Source: Acidilobaceae archaeon
Lineage (GTDB): Archaea; Thermoproteota; Thermoprotei_A; Sulfolobales; Acidilobaceae
Assembly (NCBI GenBank): GCA_027014125.1
Contig: JALWEI010000021.1
Span: forward strand, 1-35,578
Reading direction: 5' to 3'
Length of the DNA: 35,578 nucleotides
The notes below the pieces were generated by a model. The model did no database searches. It saw only the letters and a list, made by a program, of their open reading frames with translations, and was not told the origin of the DNA. Made by a program: the position numbers and the translations under genes. The number at the start of each line of letters is the position of its first letter. Positions within the stretch are counted from its first letter, which is position 1. Below, one piece after another: positions 1 through 6,548 of this stretch.

Positions 1-12
1 CTACAGGCACGC

Positions 13-204
13 CTAGCCACCCTCCAAACTACACTTAATGTCTTCCAACTTCACTACAAGTATAGCCAGCCTGCCCGAGGCCTCCTCCAAGTCCATCTCC
101 GCAACCCTAAGCATACGCTTGACCCTCTCAAGCTCCTCCTCCAACATCCTTATCCTCTTCTCTAGAGCTTCATACTTCAACCTCTCAAACGAGCGACCAG
201 CCAC
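13..204 (-). CDS. Small coiled-coil protein of the integrated element
   Basis: This 63-residue protein is almost entirely a charged heptad-type helix rich in Leu, Glu, Arg and Lys (about residues 5-60), so it is probably a coiled coil that forms oligomers or a scaffold. The start is GTG, and upstream the minus strand carries a strong Shine-Dalgarno stretch (AGGGGTGAT) about five bases before it. It follows the methyltransferase-like gene by two bases and is the last gene of the five-gene operon that fits in the window. No family was recognised; comparable small coiled-coil proteins are common in archaeal plasmids and proviruses, but that comparison is general and not evidence of function. Confidence 0.6.
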   Translation of the reverse strand: MAGRSFERLKYEALEKRIRMLEEELERVKRMLRVAEMDLEEASGRLAILVVKLEDIKCSLEGG

Positions 205-206
205 AA

Positions 207-794
207 CTAATCACCCCTAGGCCTTAAGATAGCAAACCAAGTGTACGGGTTTTCCCTATGAAGATTCAAGTACCTTGTAATAGGCAGAAAATACGTTTCA
301 GTAACAATATCAAACCCTCTGGGCTCATATCGATCTTTCAAGTGAACTAGTAAATATGAGTTAAAGTGCCGTGCAGCTTCGACAGTAGCATCAAGTATAT
401 GCTCTATAGAGCCAAATGCCCTGTCCAAACCATAATAACGTCTAGTAGAGGTCCCCTTGGTAGCCCATGGCGGGTCTACTGCTACTAAATCGGGCTTCCC
501 TCTCAAACAATCTGTAATAATGTTTACATAATGTCTCCATGCCCATGCGGGAGCTTTCATAAAACACTTTGGCCTCCTAACCCAGTCTAGACGTCTAATG
601 TCAAAGGCGTATATCAAAGCATGTGGTATTGTCTTCCAGAATAATCCTTTTCCGTAGGTAAGATCTAGCACACGTAATTGGCGGAATGGCTTCAGCAACC
701 CAGCTCCCGCCAGCAAATTTCTTACTACACAAGAACTAGGATACCTCGCACAAACACCGCCTTTGCGCTGCATATTAACCTGTGCAACGTACAC
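207..794 (-). CDS. Orphan SAM-dependent methyltransferase-like protein, DPPW type
   Basis: This 195-residue protein has the two hallmark motifs of amino-methyltransferases: a motif I-like segment (VLDLTYGKG, about residues 43-51) for SAM binding and a motif IV DPPW (about residues 107-110) for the target amino group. DPPW/DPPY is typical of DNA N6-adenine or N4-cytosine enzymes and of some RNA N6-adenine enzymes. The length is short for a full enzyme, and no separate target-recognition domain is obvious. The start is GTG with a GGGGGA Shine-Dalgarno seven bases upstream. No restriction endonuclease is next to it, so it looks like an orphan enzyme protecting or marking the element. It is visibly more AT-rich than the chromosomal genes to its right, which fits acquired DNA. 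Confidence 0.6.
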   Translation of the reverse strand: MYVAQVNMQRKGGVCARYPSSCVVRNLLAGAGLLKPFRQLRVLDLTYGKGLFWKTIPHALIYAFDIRRLDWVRRPKCFMKAPAWAWRHYVNIITDCLRGKPDLVAVDPPWATKGTSTRRYYGLDRAFGSIEHILDATVEAARHFNSYLLVHLKDRYEPRGFDIVTETYFLPITRYLNLHRENPYTWFAILRPRGD

Positions 795-796
795 TG

Positions 797-1201
797 CTAA
801 TCCCCCTTGCTCTTGCCATTGCTCTCCTCTGGCTCCTCTACGAGCTCTGCCCAGCAGTCGGGGGCATCAGGCCTCCATATCTTGGCGTACCAGCCTCGCC
901 TGTAGAGTTTGACTAGGAGTTCCACGTCTTCTTTGTCTAGCGTGCAATTCTTCCTGAGCACGTAGTCTAGCCCGCACATCCTAGCTATGTCCATACCATA
1001 GCCGACATCGAAGCTATCCCTAGGCTTCTCGGGCCTAGGCGGGACATACAAGCCAGGGATGAGTAAGCCCCTCTCCGCGTCCTCTGGTATAAACTCTATC
1101 ATATAGCCTGGGAACCCGTCAATGGGCACAGGCTCCCCAGGCCTCTCCAGAGCCCTCCTCGCAGCCTGGCAGAGCTTGTCAAAGACCTCCTCAAGCCTCA
1201 T
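797..1201 (-). CDS. Unknown 134-residue element protein
   Basis: The protein is 134 residues long, acidic overall, with three scattered cysteines in the middle and a fourth near the C terminus, and a C-terminal tail rich in Glu, Ser and Lys. No membrane segment or signal peptide is visible and no family was recognised. Its ATG overlaps the TGA of the upstream coiled-coil gene by four bases (ATGA), the usual sign of translational coupling, and the methyltransferase-like gene starts two bases after its stop. It therefore belongs to the same operon, and its role is probably tied to the life of the element. The reading frame is judged real from the tight packing. Confidence 0.55.
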   Translation of the reverse strand: MRLEEVFDKLCQAARRALERPGEPVPIDGFPGYMIEFIPEDAERGLLIPGLYVPPRPEKPRDSFDVGYGMDIARMCGLDYVLRKNCTLDKEDVELLVKLYRRGWYAKIWRPDAPDCWAELVEEPEESNGKSKGD

Positions 1202-1512
1202 AGACCATCACCTCTTCCCCGCTCATCCTCAGACAGGAGTTGTATGACCTCGTATGGATGCTCTAGGGCCCATTTCCTGATGTAGTACTTGTAGCTTGAG
1301 AACCTCCGTGGCAACCTTTCCAGTTCCCTTTTAAGCGCTCTCCTCTCCTTTAGGAGCCTGTTGTACTCCCTCCTGGCCCTCTTGAGCTCCTCTTCAAGTT
1401 GCTTGATCCTCTTCCTAGCCTTGTCTATCTCTTCAGATAGCTCAAAGATCTTTTGTTGTAGCTCCTTCTTCCTAGCCTCTAACTCCTCCCTACTCCTCGG
1501 AGTGCCGTCCAT
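1198..1512 (-). CDS. Coiled-coil protein downstream of the integrase
   Basis: Residues about 8-70 of this 104-residue protein form a continuous charged helix with Leu/Ile/Phe at heptad spacing and many Lys, Arg and Glu, a clear coiled-coil prediction by eye. A short C-terminal part with several aromatic residues follows. The ATG is preceded by a strong Shine-Dalgarno (GGGGGTGA, spacing about five) that overlaps the stop codon of the integrase gene, and its own stop overlaps the next start. It may be a DNA-binding accessory or a structural protein of the element; neither can be decided from sequence. Confidence 0.6.
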   Translation of the reverse strand: MDGTPRSREELEARKKELQQKIFELSEEIDKARKRIKQLEEELKRARREYNRLLKERRALKRELERLPRRFSSYKYYIRKWALEHPYEVIQLLSEDERGRGDGL

Positions 1513-1516
1513 TGTC

Positions 1517-2851
1517 TCACCCCCTCAGGCATGGAATCCTAGCCATGGCCTCGTCGTACTTGGAGCGGAGTTCCTCTAGCCTGTCGAGTTGATAGTAGTA
1601 TTCCAAGTATACCTCTCTTGAGGCATGGCCTGAGAGGAGCTTAGCCTCAAGGCTGGGTAGATGCCTGGCGAAATGTGTCAGCGCCCTATGCCTGATACTA
1701 TACGGTTGAAACCTCTTCCCTAGGGCTTTATCCATAGCCTCATAGACCGCTCTATGTAGCCTGTCCCTCCTCACTGGCAGGAACCTGTCACTCTGTATTC
1801 CGTGGGCCTCTAGGTAGAATTGCCTCCAAGGCAGATAGACCTTCACAAGATACTCTCTGACCGGCTCTGGGAAGAATGCAATGTACTGCCTCTTGGTAGC
1901 CCCCTCTATATCAAAGACTATGAGCCTCCTCTCTAAGTCCACTTGACCCAGCTTAAGGGATCTAATGTAGCCGCTCCTAGCCCCTGTGGATGCTAACAAT
2001 AACATGTAAGCCTTAGCTGGGGGCCACTCGACCGCCTCTACAGTAGTACAGATCTCCTCCCAAGTAGGAGCCTCCCGCTTGGGCCTTCTAGGTTGCACGC
2101 TAGGCACAACCTCATACAGCTCACGGCTCCTGAGGATGTGCTTTATGAAGAGGCGCAGAGCCTTGGCAGTGTGAGCCGCTAGGTCAGGAGCCTCCAGGGT
2201 CAGCTTCCTAATGTAGCTCTGGAGCCTCGCAGGACCTAACAAGTAGTCCAGGTCTTCTAAAGCCCTGCGCAGGTATCGGTCCCTATCCCTTGCGGTCTTC
2301 CCAGAGATCCTACCCTCCCGAATCCGAGCCTCTAGGAACATCTTCCATTCTCCAAGATGCTCCTCGGTAACCCGTATGACCCTCCCAGTGAGCCCTAGGC
2401 GCTCTACCTCAGCTTGGATTGTGTCCAGAGCTACCTTGGCACTCGCAGGGTTAGCCCTCGCCCACTCCAAGAATAGCTTGACTATTCTGTCTACGTCTAG
2501 GCTCCTAACCCTCTCATAGTTAACGTACTGAGCAAAGTAGGGGATTTGGGCTAGGTCGTCGTCTGTAGCCACTTCTAGTAGTCTGCTTAGAATACGGTCC
2601 GGTATCTGCCTTAACCCGTGCCGTAGCTGGTAGAAGTATGCTCTTGATACGCCTAGGTCTCCAGGTCTTATCCTTCCCCTTTCCGATAGAATATTGAGTA
2701 GCTGGCGTCTAGCCTCTTGAGGTATATCCTCAACCCTTGGCAGCAATTCAGCTACCCCTATAGAAGCCTGGCCTAAATATGGGTTAGTGGGAGAGTCCTC
2801 ACCGGATGTGATACTTTGCTCTCTGGTACTAATCTTGCTATACGCTTCCAT
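1517..2851 (-). CDS. int: Tyrosine recombinase (integrase) of a tRNA-Thr-associated element
   Basis: This enzyme should catalyse site-specific integration and excision of the element. With the ATG at 2851 it has 444 residues. An N-terminal helix-turn-helix-like part (about residues 42-95) is followed by a core-binding SAM-like helical domain (about 165-245) and a C-terminal catalytic domain. Catalytic residues that can be seen are R292 (in TGARSGYIRSL), a hairpin lysine K320, R387 in a Y-x-x-R box (the first position is Tyr rather than His, as in several archaeal integrases), H409 in LSGHAS, and nucleophile Y418 nine residues later. The frame stays open to a TTG at 2872, but a TATA-like element centred about 25 bases upstream of the ATG favours a leaderless start at 2851. 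The gene is intact and not split by attachment, unlike SSV-type integrases. It heads a compact operon. Confidence 0.88.
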   Translation of the reverse strand: MEAYSKISTREQSITSGEDSPTNPYLGQASIGVAELLPRVEDIPQEARRQLLNILSERGRIRPGDLGVSRAYFYQLRHGLRQIPDRILSRLLEVATDDDLAQIPYFAQYVNYERVRSLDVDRIVKLFLEWARANPASAKVALDTIQAEVERLGLTGRVIRVTEEHLGEWKMFLEARIREGRISGKTARDRDRYLRRALEDLDYLLGPARLQSYIRKLTLEAPDLAAHTAKALRLFIKHILRSRELYEVVPSVQPRRPKREAPTWEEICTTVEAVEWPPAKAYMLLLASTGARSGYIRSLKLGQVDLERRLIVFDIEGATKRQYIAFFPEPVREYLVKVYLPWRQFYLEAHGIQSDRFLPVRRDRLHRAVYEAMDKALGKRFQPYSIRHRALTHFARHLPSLEAKLLSGHASREVYLEYYYQLDRLEELRSKYDEAMARIPCLRG

Positions 2852-2880
2852 GCCGTCAGTGGCGTATAGCAAGCGTATAG
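2834..2880. repeat. Inverted and direct repeat cluster at the integrase start
   Basis: A perfect 12-base inverted repeat (CTTGCTATACGC at 2834-2845 and its complement at 2862-2873) flanks the ATG of the integrase gene. A further direct copy of the core GCGTATAG lies at 2873-2880, giving three copies of one eight-base core. The arrangement fits an autoregulatory operator or a recombination accessory site; either use is inference. Confidence 0.6.
2872..2880 (-). promoter_or_regulatory. TATA-like element for the integrase operon
   Basis: On the minus strand this reads CTATACGCT and is centred about 25 bases upstream of the ATG at 2851, which suits a leaderless transcript. It is also one copy of a repeated motif, so promoter and operator may coincide. 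Confidence 0.45.
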
Positions 2881-2970
2881 CTGATTGGATAATCGATTGA
2901 GGAATCGGGTTAGGTGGTGGTTGAGCATTTGATTGTAATTGATGTGTAGGAGGCTTGTTTTGATGGTTTG

Positions 2971-3046
2971 TGGAGCCGCCGCCGGGATTTGAACCCGGGA
3001 CCTCCGCCTTACCAGGGCGGCGCTCTGCCGGCTGAGCTACGGCGGC
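2971..3046 (-). tRNA. trnT: tRNA-Thr (anticodon GGT), CCA encoded
   Basis: Read on the minus strand, the gene folds into a full cloverleaf: acceptor stem GCCGCCG/CGGCGGC, anticodon stem CCGCC/GGCGG around loop CUGGUAA (anticodon GGU), T arm CCGGG-TTCAAAT-CCCGG, discriminator U and an encoded CCA at 2971-2973. No intron is seen. Its 3' end faces the integrase operon, 119 bases from the integrase ATG, so the 3' half is the likely attachment site of the element. A second copy of the 3' half was not found in the window and should lie beyond the left edge. Confidence 0.95.
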
Positions 3047-3121
3047 ACGGCCGCGTGGCCCCTGTTATAGTACAGGATTTATAGGGTTTACGCGCCGTAG
3101 CCGGGGTTATAGGGAGCGCCT

Positions 3122-3631
3122 TTGGATAGGAAGAAGCTACTCCTGCTGGCATTGCTTCTAGCATGGCTCGGCTACGAGGCCTTCATGGCAGTCTTGCTTA
3201 GAGAGTCTATGGCTGGGAGGGACTGGGTTGCTCTCTCATACAAGCTAGGGTTCCTGATAGTGTCCATGTGGGGGGTGTATGAGGGGAAGCCCATGGTGGC
3301 GTGTATAGTTGCCCCCAGCTACGCTGGAGCTGTTAGGGCCGCAGGAGGGTGGTTATCGTACACGTGGTTCACAGTGATGGCGCCCCTGCTCGGGGCCCTG
3401 GTGTGCGCATCATGCCGGGACAGGGCGGGGGCTCTGGCTAACGCTGTCTTCGCAGCCTTGATGGCCTTCACAATGGCTAGCAGGGTCTACACGGCTCCTG
3501 CAAGCCTGGGGCTTGATATGGTGGCTGGCCTCCTCCTCGGCATAATCCTGTCTCTGGCCATGGATAGGAGGAGCCTATACCTGATATGGCCGACCCTATT
3601 GGCTACTGCTACCTGGCCAAGCCTACTATAG
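3122..3631 (+). CDS. Small multi-pass membrane protein, unknown
   Basis: This 169-residue protein is strongly hydrophobic, with about five predicted membrane helices (roughly residues 5-27, 38-55, 58-80, 83-118 and 128-165 including short loops). Only a few charged residues lie between them. The start is TTG, preceded by GGGAG. No family motif was recognised. It is the first gene on the chromosomal side of the tRNA-Thr gene, transcribed away from it, and has no obvious operon partner because the next 500 bases hold only decayed coding sequence. It could be a host gene or a remnant of an earlier insertion at the same tRNA. Confidence 0.6.
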   Translation: MDRKKLLLLALLLAWLGYEAFMAVLLRESMAGRDWVALSYKLGFLIVSMWGVYEGKPMVACIVAPSYAGAVRAAGGWLSYTWFTVMAPLLGALVCASCRDRAGALANAVFAALMAFTMASRVYTAPASLGLDMVAGLLLGIILSLAMDRRSLYLIWPTLLATATWPSLL

Positions 3632-3754
3632 CGCTATGAATGGGCTACTAGCGGTTTTTATCCGGCGTCCTTTGTTGTGGCCTAGATGTGAGAGGGTATG
3701 GCACCAGCGGGGTTACTACTAACAGCTCACGCCCTAGACTAGCAAGGCCTGCCA

Positions 3755-4033
3755 ATGTGTGACCCGCCCGGGAGGATAAGCAGGGAGGTCAAGGCCCGGG
3801 AGTGCACCTGCTAGACAAGTCCCTAATCCTGATACCAGCAGACCCAGACAGGCTAAAACTGCTAGGCCTAGACCCCAACGATCAATAACCCTGGAGGATC
3901 TAGTGGAGGCGGTGAGGCGCAGGGTCCTAGCAGAGGCAGGGCCCCCTTCACCTTCAAAGTAAGTGATATAGTAGATGCGTGGGGGTATCCCGGCCCACCT
4001 AGGGTTGCTCGGGTTCTAGCCCCGGTGCTGTAG
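3755..4033 (+). pseudogene. Possible decayed VapB/AbrB-like antitoxin gene
   Basis: No intact gene is present between 3632 and 4135. Three short pieces in successive frames read like parts of one protein: an ATG at 3755 encoding a 17-residue piece with GRISREVKARE, then 3802-3888 (VHLLDKSLILIPADPDR...), then 3885-3962 (ITLEDLVEAVRRRVLAEA). Order and content recall crenarchaeal VapB antitoxins of the AbrB fold, in which a short basic strand region is followed by a hydrophobic LILIP-like strand and an acidic helix. A further piece (KVSDIVDAWGYPG...) ends at 4033 in yet another frame. No PIN-domain toxin is adjacent. The reading depends on at least two frameshifts and may be chance. The rest of the stretch shows nothing I can name. 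Confidence 0.3.
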
Positions 4034-4105
4034 GCCTGGGGGGACCCCCGCCTCCTCAAGCCTTCTGGGATTACGTAGTTTTGCTGCCGTGCCGGGCTAC
4101 AACTC

Positions 4106-4129
4106 GATATAAATTCCCCCGATATATCA
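4106..4129 (+). promoter_or_regulatory. Tandem TATA boxes before the aminotransferase gene
   Basis: GATATAAATT (4106-4115) and GATATATCA (4121-4129) are both good archaeal TATA elements. They predict transcript starts near 4136 and 4150, well upstream of the first canonical in-frame start codon at 4206. Confidence 0.6.
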
Positions 4130-4205
4130 GTGGTCGTGAGGGTGTGGAGGCCTGGAGGACTGGTTAACGCGTGCCCGGAGTCTCATAGGGATAACCCGGA
4201 GGAGG

Positions 4206-5318
4206 GTGTACCTCGACAACGCTGGGGCCGGGCCTATGAGTAGGCCCGTCCAGGAGGCGATCACCAGCTTCCTGGAGCTCTGGGACAGGGAGGGCGAGCC
4301 CTGGGGCGAGGCCCTAGGCCATGTGGAGGAGGCTAGGAGGCTATTCGCCAGCCTCATAGGTGCTAGGCCCGGGGAGGTAGCAGTTACGCCCGGGGCTACC
4401 TATGGCTTCAACGCCCTTGTCTCTATGCTCAGGCTAGGCGGGAACGCGGTTGCTGGCCCTGCAAACTTCCCCACCACATACTACACCCTCCACGCCCTCA
4501 GGAGGAGGGGCGTGCTTAGGGAGGTCAGGATCGTCAAGCCCCAGGGGGAGGTCCCGAGCCTGGAGGACTGGGAGAGGGCTATAGACGATGAGACCAGCCT
4601 GGTTGTCGCTGACCACGTATCCTGGATCACCGGCTACATGGAGGACCTCAAGGCCCTGGCAGAGGTTGCCCATAGGCACGGGGCAGTCCTAGTTACCGAT
4701 GCATTCCACTCGGTCGGCGTGGTTCCTGTAGACGTTAAGAGGCTGAGCGTGGACGGGCTGGTCGTGGGGAGCTACAAGTGGCTCATGGGCCCCCATGGCG
4801 CTGGCTTCGCCTACGCCTCCCCCAGCATACTTGACGGGGCAGAGCCGCTCCTCTCGGGGTGGATGGCCATAAGGGACGGGGTCCTGGATAGGTACGCCCG
4901 GGGGGAGAGGCTCTTCGAGAGGCCCCTAGACATACACGAGCTAGCCCCAGCTGGGGATGCGAGGGTGATGGAGTGGGGCACATGGCCGATACTAGCCCTA
5001 GAGGGCCTCCTAGCCAGCCTCAAGCACATGATCATGGGGCTAGACGCCCCGGGTAGGTACGAGAGCCACACCAGGATGCTGGTAGAGAGGCTCATGGACG
5101 GCCTAGAGGAGCTGGGATACGCCCTCATAACCCCACGGGCCTCGAAGGCTGGTATAGTAACCTTCAGGCACAGGGACCCCTACCAGGCGGCCAACATGCT
5201 GGCTGGCAGGGGGATTATAGTCAGTCCCAGGCCGGGTAGGATAAGGGTCTCGCCCCACTTCTACAACACACGGGAAGAGATCGAGGCTCTGCTGGATGCA
5301 TTGGGTAGGAGGTGGTAG
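4206..5318 (+). CDS. PLP-dependent class V aminotransferase (cysteine desulfurase-like)
   Basis: This is a fold-type I PLP enzyme of the class V family, which includes cysteine desulfurases, selenocysteine lyases and isopenicillin-N epimerase-like proteins. Seen in the sequence: an N-terminal YLDNAGAGP motif, the cofactor aspartate and histidine in TDAFHSVG (D165, H168) and the Schiff-base lysine K191 in GSYKWLMGP. The mobile active-site cysteine loop of true desulfurases is not evident in the C-terminal half, so the substrate is uncertain. The canonical start is GTG 4206, but in-frame sequence from about 4152 (LEDWLTRARSLIGITRR) looks like the normal N-terminal helix of the family, so the true protein may start upstream. 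It overlaps the next gene by a few bases and is probably co-transcribed with it. Confidence 0.85.
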   Translation: MYLDNAGAGPMSRPVQEAITSFLELWDREGEPWGEALGHVEEARRLFASLIGARPGEVAVTPGATYGFNALVSMLRLGGNAVAGPANFPTTYYTLHALRRRGVLREVRIVKPQGEVPSLEDWERAIDDETSLVVADHVSWITGYMEDLKALAEVAHRHGAVLVTDAFHSVGVVPVDVKRLSVDGLVVGSYKWLMGPHGAGFAYASPSILDGAEPLLSGWMAIRDGVLDRYARGERLFERPLDIHELAPAGDARVMEWGTWPILALEGLLASLKHMIMGLDAPGRYESHTRMLVERLMDGLEELGYALITPRASKAGIVTFRHRDPYQAANMLAGRGIIVSPRPGRIRVSPHFYNTREEIEALLDALGRRW

Positions 5319-6430
5319 GAGGCGTGGCATGGTGGATCCAGCCCCTCTCACGCCTACTGGCTGAGTATTGCGTGGAGGCCTGGAGGGGCGACCAGGCCGT
5401 CATACTGGCTGGCCTAGACGCTGTACCCCTGGTCAGGGGCCTATACAGGGAGCTAGCCTCAAGGGGCACCCTCCCACTAGCGATATACAGGGACGAGTAC
5501 GCCATGGACCTCGTCAACAGGCTGGCCCCACCAGAGGTCCTAGCAACACCCCACAGGCTAATGGAGCACTTGGTCAAGGAGATGGACATACTCATATCAA
5601 TAAGGAGCGGCCTCCACACGAAGCCCCTAACAGGCCTACCTCCGGAGAGGCTCCAAGCAGTAACCACAGCCCAGGGGAGATTCATCGAGGTATTCATGGA
5701 GAGAGACAAGGACCCAGGGTTCAGGTGGACCGCCACCATATACCCCAGCCTCAGCCTAGCCCAGGAGGCAGGCCTAAGCCCGGTAGAGTTCGAGGACCTA
5801 GTGGTAGAGGCGCTGAAGCTGGGAGAACCGGATCCTGTGGAGGCGTGGAGGGGGCAGGCGGAGTGGCAGGAGAAGATAGCATCTGCACTCGGCAGGTTCG
5901 ACGAGATAAGGATAGTGGCCCCCGGGACAGACTTGACCCTGAAAGTCGGGGGAAGGACCTGGATAAACGATGATGGCAAGAAGAACATGCCCGGGGGAGA
6001 GGTGTTCACAGGCCCCGTAGAGGACAGCGTGGAGGGCCACATAGAATTCGACTACCCCTCGATATGGAGAGGAGTAGAGGTTGAGGGCGTAAGGCTAGTA
6101 TTCAAGAGGGGCGAAGTAGTGGAGGCAACAGCACGCCGGGGAGAGGAGGCCCTAAAAGCCCTACTCTCCGTCGATGAAGGAGCCAGGAGGGTGGGGGAGC
6201 TAGCCTTCGGCCTCAACTACGGTATAAGGAGGTACACGAAGATCATACTCCTAGACGAGAAGATAGGAGGCACCATGCACATGGCCCTAGGGGCCGGGTA
6301 CCCCTCTATCGGCTCCGTGAACAGGTCGAAGATACACTGGGACATGGTGAAGAGCCTGGAGGAGGGCGTGGTCTACGGCGACGGTGATGTGATCTACAGG
6401 AATGGGAGGTTCATAGAGGAGGTGCTATAG
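5312..6430 (+). CDS. M29-family metallo-aminopeptidase
   Basis: The protein matches thermophilic aminopeptidases of the M29 family (AmpS/AmpT/PepS group), two-metal enzymes that remove N-terminal residues from peptides. Motifs in order are NMPGGEVFTGP (E230), GELAFGLN (E296), EKIGGTMHMALG (H323) and HWDMV (H342, D344); these supply the five metal ligands known for the family. The length of 372 residues is normal. GTG 5312 overlaps the stop of the aminotransferase, while GTG 5324 lies 11 bases after an AGGAGG and is an equally good start that removes four residues. The pairing with an aminotransferase suggests peptide or amino-acid turnover. Its stop codon ends immediately before the tRNA-Gln gene on the other strand. 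Confidence 0.93.
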   Translation: MVGGVAWWIQPLSRLLAEYCVEAWRGDQAVILAGLDAVPLVRGLYRELASRGTLPLAIYRDEYAMDLVNRLAPPEVLATPHRLMEHLVKEMDILISIRSGLHTKPLTGLPPERLQAVTTAQGRFIEVFMERDKDPGFRWTATIYPSLSLAQEAGLSPVEFEDLVVEALKLGEPDPVEAWRGQAEWQEKIASALGRFDEIRIVAPGTDLTLKVGGRTWINDDGKKNMPGGEVFTGPVEDSVEGHIEFDYPSIWRGVEVEGVRLVFKRGEVVEATARRGEEALKALLSVDEGARRVGELAFGLNYGIRRYTKIILLDEKIGGTMHMALGAGYPSIGSVNRSKIHWDMVKSLEEGVVYGDGDVIYRNGRFIEEVL

Positions 6431-6506
6431 TGGTAGCCGGGCGGGGATTCGAACCCCGGTCACGGGGGCCAAAACCCCGCATCCTTGGCCGCTAGACGAC
6501 CCGGCT
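6431..6506 (-). tRNA. trnQ: tRNA-Gln (anticodon TTG), CCA encoded
   Basis: On the minus strand a complete cloverleaf is formed: acceptor AGCCGGG/CCCGGCT, anticodon stem CGGGG/CCCCG with loop TTTTGGC (anticodon TTG), T arm CGGGG-TTCGAAT-CCCCG, discriminator A and encoded CCA at 6431-6433. No intron is seen. The CCA abuts the stop codon of the convergent aminopeptidase gene with no spacer. Confidence 0.93.
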
Positions 6507-6548
6507 ACCCCCAGGTGGTACCAGCCTGGTTGAGGGGATTTATAGGAG

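Noticed and set aside
5368-5973. Plus-strand frame of 201 codons inside the aminopeptidase gene
   Set aside because: Low-complexity Arg/Gly/Pro composition in an alternative frame of a well-supported gene.
5221-6042. Long minus-strand frame (273 codons) opposite the aminopeptidase
   Set aside because: It is Ser and Pro rich, has no motif, and lies wholly opposite a clear M29 gene; a shadow of AGG/CTA-rich coding.
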